A DNA stretch of 64,000 nt from Anniella stebbinsi (taxonomy: Eukaryota > Chordata > Lepidosauria > Squamata > Anniellidae): positions 40,470,001-40,534,000 of the forward strand of contig JARDYH010000002.1 of NCBI GenBank assembly GCA_029215795.1, given 5' to 3'. Shown piece by piece: positions 1 to 11,051 of this stretch (position 1 is the first letter of the stretch; every line of letters starts with the position of its first letter). The notes beneath the pieces are model-generated. The model made no database searches. It was given only the letters and a program-made list of their open reading frames with translations, and was not told the DNA's origin. The position numbers and the translations under genes are program-made.

Positions 1-660
1 TTTAGCATCTCCGTTCTCAAAACCCAACTCTCCAACACCCAGTGTCCCATAGCATGATCCAGAAACCACTTAAGCATGGTCTAGATTATGACATCGTCCC
101 ATTGCAGCCCTCCCATATTTTCCCACCACTTCTTCCATCTTTTCCCTTACTGCAGAAAATTCATTAAGGAAAAGGGATGGAACTGCTGCCTAGTTCCTTC
201 TGAATGGTAATACTGGGAGACCTCCATCTGGAAGCACCCTGAATTCTTGAGGCTAAATCTCCCAAGCTCTCACAACTAGAGCATGCTATCTTTTAAGCAG
301 AGAAGATGTACAGAAATTGATGTCCCCTTATTCTTAAGCCCTCTATCTGGCAGTAGCATCGAAATCATTAATATTTCCAAGCTATATATCTTCGGTCTTA
401 GTTCCATGGACTTTTAAAGGAACCAGCACCCTTTCCTAAATGCATTTAATTTAGACTGACTGGAATGAAACATCAGATCTTAAGCTGTAACAGGGCATAG
501 CTCTAGAAATCTTTCAGCAGTTGAGTTTAGCCTGGAAGACGTGAATTTAGAGTGCCTCTGGGCATGCACATAGAGCATTCCTCTCACCACTTGAATAAGA
601 TGGGCTTTGTTGGTGATATTACTTTAACAACTGCGTCTGTGTATTCACTTAAGTGTGTTT
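1..660. other. No gene or recognised repeat
   Basis: AT-rich sequence with frequent stops in all frames. I see no coding region, no LINE motif and no clear inverted repeat here. Confidence 0.5.
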
Positions 661-678
661 ACGACAAATGCCTAAGGC

Positions 679-765
679 TGAAATCCTGTACATACTTAGT
701 GCAGAAAAAGATCAACTGAACACAGTGGGACTCACTTCTGAGTAAAAATGCATAGGAATTGTCGG
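679..765. repeat. Short fold-back repeat, family H
   Basis: A roughly 85-bp unit with the pattern 'aatcctgtacatactta ... gtgggactcacttctgagta ... gcataggaattg'. Related pieces occur near 4150, 11838, 19345, 21056, 42060 and 63546. Its two ends (aatcctgtacat and atgcataggaatt) are imperfect inverted repeats, so it looks like a small palindromic MITE. Class is inferred. Confidence 0.45.
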
Positions 766-1917
766 ATCAGATGCTCTGCCATGTTGGAAATGTCCAGGCT
801 TTTTAAAAAAAAATCTCAGCTAAGTCCTGGCAGTGCAGCTTAACTGGACTGTACATCAAGCTATAAAGACATTTTAAAAAACAAAGCATAAGTCTTCTGG
901 CTTACAGATTGCTTGCCAGATTTTGCTTTGTTCCCTCCCAGTGGACCCCCCCCCCCCCATTTTGTAGGAAGAAGGAGCCACGGCCATTGAGTACAACCAC
1001 AAACCAAAGTCGCCGTTGGCTTGTGTTGTGAAAGCCTGTCAGGGTACTAGAACCTACCGTTTCTCCACCAGGAGCCATCTTCCATATGTGGCTCTAGCGC
1101 TGTGGATAGTATCATTACAGGCCTAAACAAATAAACACTCTTCCTGAATCAAAGAGGAGGCACACGAGGAATTATGGTTCCTCCCTGAGAAGACGATACA
1201 AGTGAATTTATGCTCATGACTTGGAGCTGGGCCAGTAGCTATGAATAGATGTTCAGTTCTGAAACACACCCGCTCAGACCCTCCTACACTCGATTTGCTG
1301 CGATCAATGCGAACTATTCAGAGCCATGTTTTCCTTCACATCCTCTGCTGAGAACATCAAGGACCAGCAACACTTTTATGAAGCCAGACTCCTCCGAGAA
1401 GAAGCTTTTACTACAGAGTCGAGTGTATTCAAAGTCAGTGACATGAATGACAGGTTAACATACTCCTGGGCTGGCAACCCAGCAGCTGAATGTTCAGATG
1501 GGATTTCCTGTGCTGTGTGTTTCACTGCAGCATCCTTGATAAACACGTGCAGGTCATCGAGCGACCAGCCATGATCTTTCAAATTCAATTTAAAAAAAGA
1601 AAAGGTTCGTAATAAAAAGTAATGTCGGAGCAAGCTGCGATGGAGATCCTGCACAGACATTTTAATAACCTGCTATAAATTCAAATGCCATGCTATGATA
1701 AATCACATGACTGACATATTGGAAATGTCTTGACCTTTAAAAAAAGAAGAAGTCCTAAGAATACTTCATGAATCAAGCTTATCTCTATAAAACAGATGGA
1801 AATACATAAAAATCTTCAGGACTCTTGAAGTGTGTGTGTGTGTTTAAAAAAGGCGAATCAAATCATAGCTCACTTGTTAACTCTATTATCTCTGTGCTTG
1901 TATTTTATGTATTTTAA
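766..1917. other. No gene seen; homopolymer C and short GT runs
   Basis: Anonymous sequence. It holds an approximately 13-base C run near 946-958 and a short GT run near 1830-1842. Small open frames around 1249-1660 lie on both strands, lack domain motifs and look like chance. Confidence 0.5.
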
Positions 1918-1919
1918 GA

Positions 1920-2080
1920 ATATAAGAACATAAGAAGAGCCATGCTGGATCAGACCAAGGGTCCATCTAGTCCAGCATTCTGTTCACATGGTGGCCTACC
2001 AACTGTTGACCAGGAACCCACAAGCAGGACACGAGTGCAACAGCAGCAGCAGCTCATATTCCCCAACAACTGGTGTATGT
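1920..2080 (-). mobile_element. CR1/L2-group LINE 3' end (fragment)
   Basis: On the minus strand this reads toward the 3' signature 'gatccagcatggctcttctt' followed by 'atgttcttat', shared with copies at 5350-5661, 17264-17509, 21203-22046, 47141-47384 and 59071-59284. Longer copies encode the C-terminal 'LWNSLPQDVV'-like stretch of CR1/L2-group reverse transcriptase proteins. This copy keeps only the 3' tail. Confidence 0.7.
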
Positions 2081-2104
2081 AAGCTTACTCCCTCTGCTAT
2101 TGGA

Positions 2105-2346
2105 TAGGGTGACTATATGAAAAGGAGGACAGGGCTCCTGTATCTTTAACAGTTGTAGAGAAAAGGGAATTTCAGCAGGTGTCATTTGTATGCATGCAGC
2201 ACCATGTGAAATTCCTTCTTCATCACAACGGTTAAAGCTGCAGGAGTGCTGCCCTCTTTTGTATCTGGTCACTCTAGTATAGCTCCTGCAGCTTTAACTA
2301 TTGTGATGAGGAGGGCATTTCACCAGGTGCCACATGCATACAATTG
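2105..2346 (+). mobile_element. Palindromic hAT-type MITE, family A (truncated)
   Basis: Begins with TAGGGTGAC and runs through the family A left arm, the hinge and part of the right arm. It is cut off where a second A copy begins at 2347. The element is a large inverted repeat: the left-arm motif 'tttaacagttgtagagaaaa' reappears reverse-complemented in the right arm of complete copies. Confidence 0.75.
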
Positions 2347-2642
2347 TAGGCTGACCATATGAAAAGTAGGACAAGGCTCATGTAACTTTAACAGTTGTAG
2401 AGAAAAGGGAATTTCAGCCAGTGTCATTTGTAGGCAATTAGTTCCTGGTGAAATTCTCTCTTTAACACAACAGTTAAAGTTGCAGGCACTATACTAGAGT
2501 GACCATGTACAAAAAAAGGCAGGGCCCCTGCAAGTTTAACTGTTGTGATGACGAGGGAATTTCACCAGGAACTAATTGCCTACAAATGACACTGGCTGAA
2601 ATTCCCTTTTCTCTACAACTGTTAAAGTTACATGAGCCCTGA
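2347..2642 (+). mobile_element. Palindromic hAT-type MITE, family A
   Basis: Starts TAGGCTGACCATATG and contains both arms and the central hinge ('actagagtgaccatgtac'). It lacks the final terminal repeat: it stops near 'gagccctgacc' where complete copies continue to GGTCACCCTA. It abuts and truncates the previous A copy, which suggests insertion into it or deletion between the two. Confidence 0.75.
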
Positions 2643-3141
2643 CCTGGGCCATCGAGTCCCTCCTGCTCAATGAAGGAAGCCAATGTCAATTCAATACTGC
2701 AGGGATGTTGAACGTCTTTCAGACCAAGGGCCAAAAATTCAATTTTGGAGAAGTTCATGAGAGGAACAACTTGGGGCTGGGGGGGCAAAAAGGGGAGGGG
2801 CAAAAATGATAAAAAGTATCCGCCTACTTTAAGTTAAAGCACTTACTGCCAATAACTAAGCCTTAGGAGAGGCATTTTAATCGTCTGGAATGGGGAGAAA
2901 AAAGTGCAAAAATGGGAAATCACCAAACAATTGGTGGCTGCGGGAAAGTGGGGTGAGATCAGGAGACGTTGGCATAGGGAATCCCAGAGGGCAGGACTGG
3001 GACCCCAGGCAAGCTGGATTTGTCCCTTGGGCCTTAGGTTCTGCACCCCTGAAAGAAAATACAATCTTTTGTACCTCACTCTTAGGGGGATGCAGATCTT
3101 TCTTCATCCCACATTCCCCTGCCTTTCCTTCAAGGAGCTCA

Positions 3142-3322
3142 CTAAGGTGACCATATGAAAAGGAGGACTGGTCTTCTGTATCTTTAACAGTTGTAGAGAA
3201 AAGGGAATTTCAGCAGGTGTCATTTGTCTGCATGCAGCACCTGGTGAAATTCCTTCTTCATCACAACAGTTAAAGCTGCAGGAACCCTGCCAACAATGAC
3301 TAGATACAAAAGAGGGCAGGGC
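3142..3322 (+). mobile_element. Family A MITE, left half only
   Basis: Begins 'aaggtgaccatatgaaaagg' and reaches the hinge 'gactagatacaaaagagggc', then stops. The right arm is absent. Confidence 0.7.
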
Positions 3323-3329
3323 ATAAGCC

Positions 3330-3655
3330 ATTTATGTTATGTTTACATTTGTCTTTGTTTCCCCCCCCCCCGGTTTCTTTAATTCCACAGGCCAGTGTAC
3401 CACCCCCTCGCCTTGACTGGCTGGGTGACCAATCAGGGTTAGGCATTGGCCAGGACATGCCTCCGGTGCAAAGCCGGAGATGGCACCAGACGGCAAATGC
3501 GAGTCCATGGCTTGCTGACAGGAAAAGTCACGGTAAGTAGCCTACTTTTTTAAAGCAGAGCTTCGGGGGTTTGCCCCTGGATGGCTTCGTGATGATGGCT
3601 GCATCATATAAATGACCTGCCACCACCACGGATCCACCTAGGGGCAAACCCCTAA
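3330..3655 (+). repeat. Family C repeat (divergent copy) with donor-like motif
   Basis: Shares with copies at 9590-10002, 51087-51494 and 53785-54042 the order: an 'accaatca' segment, 'aaaagtca' followed by GGTAAGT (here 3532-3538), then 'agctt...' and 'gctgcatcatataaatgac'. A perfect 13-bp inverted repeat, GGGGTTTGCCCCT and AGGGGCAAACCCC, lies in its 3' third. No coding capacity. Confidence 0.5.
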
Positions 3656-4149
3656 TCAAACAAGCCCAATATGTGAACGGAAATGCAATTATCCTTTCAA
3701 ATTCACCCTTCTTTGAATGTTGGAATGGAGTTTGCCAATCAAACAATGTGTACAAAATAGTGTATATAAGGGGAAAGTGTACCTAAAAAAAAATATATCG
3801 CTTGCCAAAATGTGTATATTATATTAGTCAAAATTGCATGCAAAATTTGGGATGAACCAAATTTAAGTTTGGAATAATTCTCAAAGTTCAGGATGAAGCA
3901 AATTTAGGATTGGAAAAATGAGAAACAGAGAAAACCTGAAATTGATAGATTGATCTATCCATATTTGGGGTATTCCGTTCCTGAGGTGACTAGCTTGCTG
4001 ATTCACATTTGCTTTTGCATGGGGATGGAGCTGTGAGTTGGCTGTTCAAAAAGGCAAAAAATGTAAATGGGGGGAAAAAAATCTCTGGTCATACTTCGGG
4101 CATACTTAAACTGGCTCTTTGGATCTTGGCCACAAGGATAAAACCATAA
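3656..4149. other. No gene seen
   Basis: AT-rich sequence with A-runs; no recognised repeat or coding motif. Confidence 0.45.
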
Positions 4150-4189
4150 GGGTGCAATCCTATGCATGTTAAAATAGCAAAAAGTTTGA

Positions 4190-4243
4190 CAACTCCCAGC
4201 ATTGTGGCTGTGGAATGCTGGGAGTTGTAGGACATTTTTCTGT
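4190..4243. mobile_element. Family E palindromic hAT-type fragment
   Basis: 'aactcccagcattgtgg' is followed by 'atgctgggagttgtagg', the central stem of the family E palindrome found more completely at 33821-33938 and 55841-55970. Confidence 0.5.
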
Positions 4244-4893
4244 CTAATTGTGCTGTAAGGCACTGAAGTTTTGAATAAAACCAAAGTCCATCACATTCTC
4301 TTCAACAGTAGCATACCAGATACAGGGTGTTTTTCATACAGGTGGACAGGATGTTTACAAAAATGGAAATTTCATTGGCCGACGGAAGAAAACTGCACTG
4401 TGGAACTATTGACAGAGAGCAGTGGGGGGCTTAGACATTGATAAGTCCTGGGCAGGGCAAAGACAGGCTCTTACAAAATCCAGATTACTTTGTAAACATT
4501 AAAAAGAAATGAGGTGTATCTTGGAAATAGATTTAAAGTACCAGTTTGACATTCAAGATTGCCAAATAAAACTTGTTTCTCACTGATTCTGTTGGCCCTT
4601 TTGAAAAGCCTTGACAGGAAAGGAAGGGCTGGCACCCAGAACAAAAACTAAAACCAAGGTTAAGGAGAAAAATATGTACAGGATTCTTCATACAAAATAT
4701 AACAGTGACAACAAATACTGCAAGACCAGAGCTAAAAGCTGTATTTGTGTCATTATGTTTGTCATTTTCTCCTTAACTTTGGTTTTCGGTGACAGACATT
4801 TAATGTTGAGGATCATTTGTGCTGTTTTGTTTGCTCTGTATTTGTGACCCACAACAACTGCACCAATAACAATCATTTTCAAGGGTGGTTTCG

Positions 4894-5085
4894 CTGGGCC
4901 TGTTCACATGATCACAGAGGGGGAAATATGCCATGGTGGCTTATATCCACCACACTGCATGTGCTGGTCATGCTGGAGGGATTTGCATAATTACCCTTGC
5001 TGGCATGGCTTGTCATGTTGTGCAAACTCAGCAGAGTGGCTTGTAGCTGTGGTGAACAAGTCATCCAGAACCCTTTGTTCTCTAG
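4894..5085 (+). repeat. Family N repeat (fragment)
   Basis: Contains 'ctgttcacatgatca', 'catggtggctta' and 'ggcttgtcatgttgt', in the same order as the repeat at 36634-37207. Transposon class not determined. Confidence 0.4.
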
Positions 5086-5349
5086 CTCCCTGCATTTTTG
5101 CTAGACAGGTGATTTTGCCCGTTTAGCACCTGGACTTTGGCACAGGAGGGAAAGAGGCTGGGGGGACATAGGAAACACTGTATGGCTGATGCCCCAGTCT
5201 CCTCCCCTCCCTGCCCCCAGGAAGGCCCCCTTTTCCCATCACCACTCTCTGTTTCAGAGATCAGAGACATAGCCAGAACCACACTGTCTATGAGGGGGCG
5301 GGAAGTGCAGTTTCCAACCTCAGAGCCTAGAAACTGAACAATCCAATAT
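5086..5349. other. No gene seen
   Basis: GC-richer stretch with no motif that I recognise; small open frames on both strands here overlap each other and lack domains. Confidence 0.4.
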
Positions 5350-5661
5350 AGTTAAACTATGGAATTCACTACCACAAGATGTAGTGATGGCCACCAGTTT
5401 GGATAGCTTTAAAAGGGGGGGTGTAAATTCCTGGAGGAGAAGGCTATCAATGGCTACTAGCCCTGATGGCTATGTGCTGCCTCCAGTATCAGAGGCAGTA
5501 AACCTATATGCACCACTTGCTGGGGAACATGGGTGGGAGGGTGCTGCTACACCGTGTCCTGCTTTGTTGGTCCCTGGCCAACAGCTGGTTGGCCACTGTG
5601 TGAACAGAGTGCTGGACTAGATGGACCCTTGGTCTGATCCAGCATGGCACTTATGTTCTTA
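5350..5661 (+). mobile_element. CR1/L2-group LINE 3' end
   Basis: Starts at 'gttaaactatggaattcact' and ends with the 3' tail 'gatccagcatggcacttatg'. Read in frame with stops, it encodes the C-terminal remnant 'MATSLDSFKRG' typical of CR1/L2-group ORF2. It has lost most of the ORF; only the 3' terminus remains. Confidence 0.75.
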
Positions 5662-5709
5662 AAGCATAACAGTCTTCCCGATTGTTGTATATCAGCTGAT
5701 ACTTGGGAA

Positions 5710-7790
5710 AATCATTATAGCAGGGCCGTTGGTGGCAGACAGATGCCTAATCAGGCTCCTGTCTTCGGGAATCCCAGAATGGCCTGACGTAGATCCCACT
5801 ACTATCGAAGAGCTGTTAACTCAGTTAAAGGTAGGCAAAGCGCCTGGCCTGGATGGGATTCTCCCAGAAATGCTAAAAACTAATATTGCCTGGTGGACAC
5901 CAATTCTAGTCTCCCTTTTTATGGCAATTAACAAATCTGGCCAGATACCTTCAGCCTGGCGAAGGACTGTTGTGGTACCTATATATAAAAAGGGCCCGAG
6001 AACAGACCCGCATAGTTATAGGCCAATTAGTCTTCTGTCTGTAATAGGGAAACTATATGCCAAAACAATAAGGACAAAATTGATCGATTGGGTCTGTGAA
6101 AATGATATTGTGAGCCCTGAGCAAATTGGGTTCAAGGCAGGGTGTTCTATAAACGACCACTGCCTGGTCCTGCTCCATTTAGCCCAAAAATATACAGCTA
6201 TAAGGGGAGGGAAACTGTTCGTTGCTTTTATTGACCTTGAATCTGCCTTTGATTCTATCTCCCGATCTCTATTATGGGATAAACTTGAACAGTTGTCTGT
6301 AGAACCTAGACTACTATTTCTGTTAAAATCGCTGCATTACAATACATCTGCTCAGGTTAGGTGTAGCAGGTCTGGTCATCTCACCAATGAATTTAGCACC
6401 TCTCAAGGAGTTAGACAGGGTTGTGTGTTAGCACCAACCCTGTTTAATTTATATCTGGCTGATCTGCCTTCCTTCCTGGAACCAATACAATTCCACCCTC
6501 CCAGGATTGGCTCATTGAAGGTGAACATACTTCTCTATGCAGACGACGCAGTGCTGATCTCTCAGACCCGTCTTGGTCTAAAGAGGTTATTAAATGGATT
6601 CGCGAAGTCCTGTGCTAGAGATAGACTAACAATCAACTATCAGAAATCTAAAGTTCTCGTCTTTGCGAAGAGTAAAGTTAGATTCCCCTGGTCCATGGGA
6701 GGTAGCAGAATTGAGCAGGTCGACTCTTACAAATATCTGGGTATCTGGTTTCAGGGGAACTTAAAATGGAATGTGCATGGCAAATACCTTAAGGCCAAAG
6801 CTGAACAGAATATCGGAGCTCTCTCCCGTTTTTTTCATCAGAAAGGGGGCAAATACGTACCAGCAGCCATCAAGGTATATAAAGCTAAAATGGTGCCCCA
6901 GGCTTTGTTTGGGGCCCCAGTTTGGTTTCAGCTTTCAAGAATTCCATTGGAAGGCTTACAGTCCACTTTTTTGAGGCTAATTTTGGGAGCTCCAAGATGT
7001 GTGTCTGGTCCAGTGCTCAATTTGGAGGTTGGCCTGAGATCCCTGAATAGTGTGGCTTGGAATTTAACCCTGCAGTTCTGGTTGCGTCAATACCATGCTA
7101 TGACATATAATTCCCTGGTAACTCAGGTCCTGCTAGATTCCTATGAGTCTCCCTAAAGCAATAATACGGAGGGTCACCACTCTAGGGCTAAATCTCCCAC
7201 TCCTGTTTCTGTCTGAACCAGGTCAAGCAAAACTAAGCATCAAACGGAGACTCATGGATATCGATCTCCAGGAGATGCGGAGTGCAGCAGTGGGCTCTTG
7301 TTCCCCTGCTGCACTGGGCTTGACAGATCATGTTGGAAAAGGGGAAACTGCGTACCTAGAATGGCTATTCGTTCCAAAATATAGGAAGGCCTTTACCCTG
7401 GGTAGATTTAACGCCCTCCCTTCCAAATTGCTGGAAGGTAGATATAAAAAAGTACCAGTGGAGAATAGATGCTGTCCTTGCAACAATTCCAAGGTAGAAA
7501 CAGTTACACACGTGCTTCTTTGTTGTGATTTTTACAAAGGTATCAGAGATGACTTGTTGCGACCAATTCTCCAGGGTTTCCCTGGCCGTTCTAAAGAGTT
7601 TCTGACTATCATACTTTTACAGGCCAAAGATAAAATAGTTACAACTCAAGTTGCAAAGTTCTTACATCTTACCATTTGTTATACAGCTCAATTGGTGGGT
7701 ATCTGACGTGTACGATCTGTACTGTTTACGAACTGATAATATTGTATATGTATATCTCTTGGACTATGGTCTATTGATTTTAATAAACCT
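5710..7790 (+). mobile_element. 5'-truncated non-LTR retrotransposon, Vingi/I-like
   Basis: A LINE remnant holding the reverse transcriptase and C-terminal region of an ORF2, followed by about 80 bases of 3' UTR with 'attttaataaacctc'. The endonuclease domain and any ORF1 are missing, so it is 5' truncated, the usual outcome of target-primed reverse transcription. I see no clear target-site duplication. Placement in the Vingi/Ingi/I group rather than CR1, L1 or RTE is inferred from the style of the RT motifs and needs a phylogeny. Confidence 0.7.
5729..7706 (+). pseudogene. Reverse transcriptase ORF2 fragment, one frameshift
   Basis: Encodes the catalytic part of a non-LTR retrotransposon protein, which copies element RNA into DNA at a nicked target. 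The first open stretch (5729-7156, 475 codons) holds the RT fingers motif 'SYRPISLLSVIGKLYAK', the first catalytic aspartate in 'FIDLESAFDSI' (residue 169), 'SQGVRQGCVLAPTLFNLY', and the catalytic YADD box at residues 270-273. The second (7143-7706, 187 codons) is in the +1 frame and carries a C-terminal Cys/His cluster (CPC...THVLLCC), a known feature downstream of RT in many LINEs. The stop at 7154-7156 and the overlapping restart show one frameshift; otherwise the frame is open for about 2 kb, so decay is mild. There is no true start codon: the open frame begins at a TTG where the 5' truncation falls. The LINE clade is uncertain. Confidence 0.85.
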
Positions 7791-7835
7791 CTCTTTCACT
7801 CACTCCATAGGATTGCTCCCTTAAGCTTTTATGCG

Positions 7836-7965
7836 AAGCTTTTTATTTACTGAGGTTATTTTAAATTTGTTGCTCTCGGCAGATTACCCCTGATGAAGGA
7901 GCTTTCGGCTCTGAACCACATTGGGGTCAATTAAAAGAGTGCTCCTTTGGCACCTTTAATAATGC
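7836..7965 (+). mobile_element. Penelope-like element tail with hammerhead-like core
   Basis: Contains CTGATGA (7890-7896), a short stem-loop (AGGAGC, TTTC, GGCTCT) and GAAC (7913-7916). This order matches the hammerhead ribozyme core CUGAUGA-stem II-GAAA found in Penelope-like retroelement terminal repeats. The last box is GAAC rather than GAAA, so activity is doubtful. The 3' side 'tcaattaaaagagtgctcct' is the sort of tail seen in such elements. No Penelope ORF is present. Confidence 0.55.
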
Positions 7966-9057
7966 ATTCCCTTTTTGCATTTTGTAACAAAAACAAAATG
8001 AGCAATACTTCCCTTCTCTCCTTAGTTGGAATCATCGCAAAGCTTGTATCCCTCTCTTCCCTTGCACTGTGACCTCTCCCTTGAAAAACCAGCACCAATG
8101 TAGGCTTCTTCAATGACTCATTGTTGAGCAGGAGGGAAATACATTTTTGGGGAGGTGTCACTGCTGGGAGCAGAACCATTGAAATCAGAACCTGAGTGAA
8201 GCCACAGGGAGTGGGCAGATTCCACCTCATTTTGTCTGCTTGTTTGCTTAACGCTGGAGCAACCCTGTGCTTTAACAGGCCTGCTAATGGCTTTAAAATG
8301 GATGTGGCTAACCCACCAGAATCTCTTGCCGTCTTCTAGAGGATTGGTGCATCCCGATGGTTCACCCTGCTTTGTGGGAAGGCATTCAAGCTGACAACAG
8401 CAGCAGAAGCAGCACAGGAGCCGAACCATTGCTGGCTTCCACACCTCTTTTCCATCAGTAAAACATACAAGAGAGTTGTTGGCGCTGGTCTCTTTTCCAT
8501 TGTAATAAAGCTGGAATCAGAAAATGTGGTTGCTTTTATTGGCAAATTTGTAGATAAATCAATGATGTGAGAATGTAGGACGGAGGTAGCGGGTCCAATG
8601 CTGGCGTCGTTTAAACTGAGCTTTTCTGGGTGAAAAGTTTATTCTGTCAATTCCCCCCTTGAGACGCGAAGGTTTAAGGAAATGTTTGCGCTGCTCTAGA
8701 GGAAGGGTTGATGGTGTGTTTTTCTTCTTTGCTTCGGCACTCTGGAAGGAATTCCTGCGGGTGTGATCAACTCACATATGGCAGGTCAAAGACAGTTGAA
8801 GGAAAGGTCATCTGGATGTTTCTGGATGGAACCAGAATGAGAATGGTCCAGTATGGCTGATAAAATGGTTTCGGGGGTCTCTATATGGGTCCCAACCTCT
8901 AAACTGAGGAGCAGGAAAATGACTCTAGGAGAACAACCAGTTGCCCATTGAAGATGTTCAAAGGGAAATCAAAGATAGGAAAGAAGAAGGGTATAGTACC
9001 ACCATCCCAGCACTGATTTCCAGGAAAAAAAAATATTATTTAAAATTCCGAAGGTAG
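7966..9057. other. No gene or recognised repeat
   Basis: About 1.1 kb of anonymous sequence. Overlapping minus-strand open frames of 69-108 codons at 7931-8545 show no domain and have mixed composition; I do not support them as genes. Confidence 0.5.
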
Positions 9058-9188
9058 CATTTCCCAATCCGATGCCCTACAGCTGTGGTGGAATACAACT
9101 TCCATGATCCCCAGTCAGATCAGGATGGCTGGGGATGATAGAAACTGTAGTCCCCCACATCTGCAGGACACCAGGTTGGGGAAAGCTA
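9058..9188. mobile_element. Family E palindromic hAT-type MITE
   Basis: Inverted ends 'cccaatccgatgccctac' and 'caccaggttggggaa' flank the usual 'acaacttccatgatcccc' / 'ctggggatgatagaaact' stem. Same family as 33821-33938, 47649-47782 and 55841-55970. Confidence 0.6.
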
Positions 9189-9589
9189 TCCTAAGGCTGT
9201 GGTTTGTATCAATGGCTCTGGGATTCGGTTCAGTGAAGAGCCCTTAACCTGGGAGAGATGGAACATGCAGGCCAAGAAGTCTTTCACACCACTCCCTCTG
9301 ACCTTATTGGTTGGGGTGTTCCACTTAAAGTTAGAATGATTGGGCTGATGGGAAGGTAAACCCTTTGCCTGTCTTTGGCACCTTGGTTTGTATCCAACCT
9401 CAGTCAAATACTGAAGGGCAACCCTATTATTATTAGAGCTCCAAGTCAGTATGTTCATTTGCGATTTTCCAAACTGGTTGGGCTGAAAGGCATAGGGTTT
9501 TCATAGACAGGCCTGTAGGTGGGACTGTACCAATAAGAAAGAACTGCTGGATTTGGCCTGAATGAAGTGTGCTTCCTGGGAGAAGACAG
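9189..9589. other. No gene seen
   Basis: Anonymous sequence; no recognised repeat. Confidence 0.4.
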
Positions 9590-10002
9590 GGGGGCTGTTT
9601 TCACGGCACCAAGTTGGTGATGCCTCCTTCAGAAACCCCATGGTTTTACTCCCCCGCGATGGCATCGGGTAATTCCGACACCAAGGAGGGAGCACAGGGT
9701 TTCTGGTGGCCATCCGGGTACTGGATCTACACCTCCACCCTCTTCCTGGTGGAAGGCGACCAATCACCGGTTTCCTTCCACCAGGGACCACCCCTGGATT
9801 GGCCCCAGAGTGACATCAGACAGCAGAAGAGCCATACTGACCTCATTCCCATTGGAAAAGTCAGGGTAAGTCCCTGCCTTTTTCAATGCTCAGCTTTGTG
9901 GGAAAGCCCCATGGTGGCTGTGAAGTTGTGGCTGTGTCATATAACTGACGCAGTGCAGATTCACAGTCACTGCAAGGCAATTCCTGCATATAGACTGCCC
10001 AG
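9590..10002 (+). mobile_element. Family C MITE-like repeat
   Basis: Starts GGGGCTGTTTTCAC and ends ATAGACTGCCC, imperfect inverted termini. It matches 51087-51494 almost along its whole length, and 53785-54042 over its 3' part. It carries GGTAAGT at 9865-9871, a perfect match to a 5' splice-donor consensus, in the conserved context 'aaaagtcagggtaagt'. An open frame of 146 codons overlaps it but is not preserved in the other copies, so it is probably not coding. Confidence 0.6.
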
Positions 10003-10217
10003 GAAATAGTGAGGGCAACACCCACGGTTTCTGGGCTGAGGAGAGAGAGGCCAGAGCCTGAGAGAGCTCTGTAGAGAGGTCTTTAATTAAATAAAATGTG
10101 TAGGTTTTGTTTAGAAAGCAGAGTCTGTTTGGTTCTGTGGGGTGCAATCCACCAGCTTTGAAACATGGTGGCAGCGGTGACTGAATCCTAGACAGAAGAA
10201 CAACAAAGAGAGAATAA
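10003..10217. other. No gene seen
   Basis: Anonymous sequence between two MITE-like repeats. Confidence 0.35.
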
Positions 10218-10639
10218 GGCCCTTTTTACACCTAAGGGTGTAGAGGGAGGGAGGGGGGCGATCCCAGACTTACCTACTTCCGGGATTGCCCCCGACCTTC
10301 TAAAATGGAAGCGCGACGCCCCAGGATGAAAGGGACGTCGCGCCCGCCATTTTGTTTAAAGGAACAGGAGCCCTCGTCGTGTGGCGGACAAGGTAGGGAA
10401 CACCCCGCATGTGCCTCCCACCCCACCATCCTGGGATTGGCAGAATTGCTCCCCCTCCATGGGCATGGAACCACCCCATGCGGCTCCCTGCCCATTTTAC
10501 ATCCCAGGATGGCAGGGAAACTGGGATATCCACAGTTTACAATATCCCGGGGTTCCCCCGGGGTCATCTGTGCATTATTTAAATGCACAGGGATGACCCA
10601 CAGATGTTCCTGGGGAAAATCGCTGGTGTAGACATGGCC
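10218..10639 (+). mobile_element. Family D MITE, GC-rich
   Basis: Inverted ends GGCCCTTTTTACACC and GGTGTAGACATGGCC. Other copies lie at 18130-18570, 40788-41227, 45864-46333 and 62409-62536. The interior is GC-rich (includes 'gacgtcgcgcccgccatttt') and near the 3' end holds a small hairpin around 'tgtgcattatttaaatgcac'. Open frames here occur on both strands and differ between copies. The 8-bp near-duplication at the 45.9-kb copy suggests the hAT superfamily. Confidence 0.65.
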
Positions 10640-10984
10640 TAAGAAAGAAAGAGAGGGTAAAAATGGAGGGCCTGAAGCCACCAAGCTCATTAAACCTGCA
10701 AGCTCAGAACATAGCCCACTGATAAAAGCCTGGAAAGAGGTTTATGTAGACACTGCTGGGGCAGATAAAGAGGAGTCTGTGAAAATGAAGCTATTTCTAT
10801 ATTTGATTGGAGAAAGGGGGAGAAAAGCCTTGCCGAGTTCAGAGGTCATGAGAAGTTACACCCAGCGAGGGTAATTATGTAAATTGGGCTGGCGTCAGAT
10901 CTAGCATGCACAGAGTGGTTAACGAGCCCCTGTGGCTTATTAACCACTCTCTTGTCATGTGAACTGGCCTTATGATTCTATGAA
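10640..10984. other. No gene seen; possible family N trace
   Basis: Mostly anonymous. Around 10880-10975 'gtggttaacgagcccctgtg' and 'taaccactctcttgtcatgt' form an imperfect palindrome that resembles family N. Confidence 0.35.
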
Positions 10985-11051
10985 CATGACTAGTAGCCAT
11001 TGGTAGCCTTAACCTCCATGAATGGGTCAAATCTCCCTTTAAAGCTGTCTT
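10985..11051 (-). mobile_element. CR1/L2-group LINE fragment
   Basis: 'tagtagccattggtagcctt' with 'aacctccatgaatgggtc' matches the equivalent minus-strand segment in the copies at 21203-22046 and 59071-59284. Confidence 0.5.

Noticed and set aside
2105..3322. Spaced direct repeats that might suggest a CRISPR-like array
   Set aside because: The repeats are long inverted-arm MITE segments of differing lengths, not short identical repeats with unique spacers, and the DNA is vertebrate.
9569..10009. 146-codon open frame in a family C element
   Set aside because: The other family C copies do not keep the frame.
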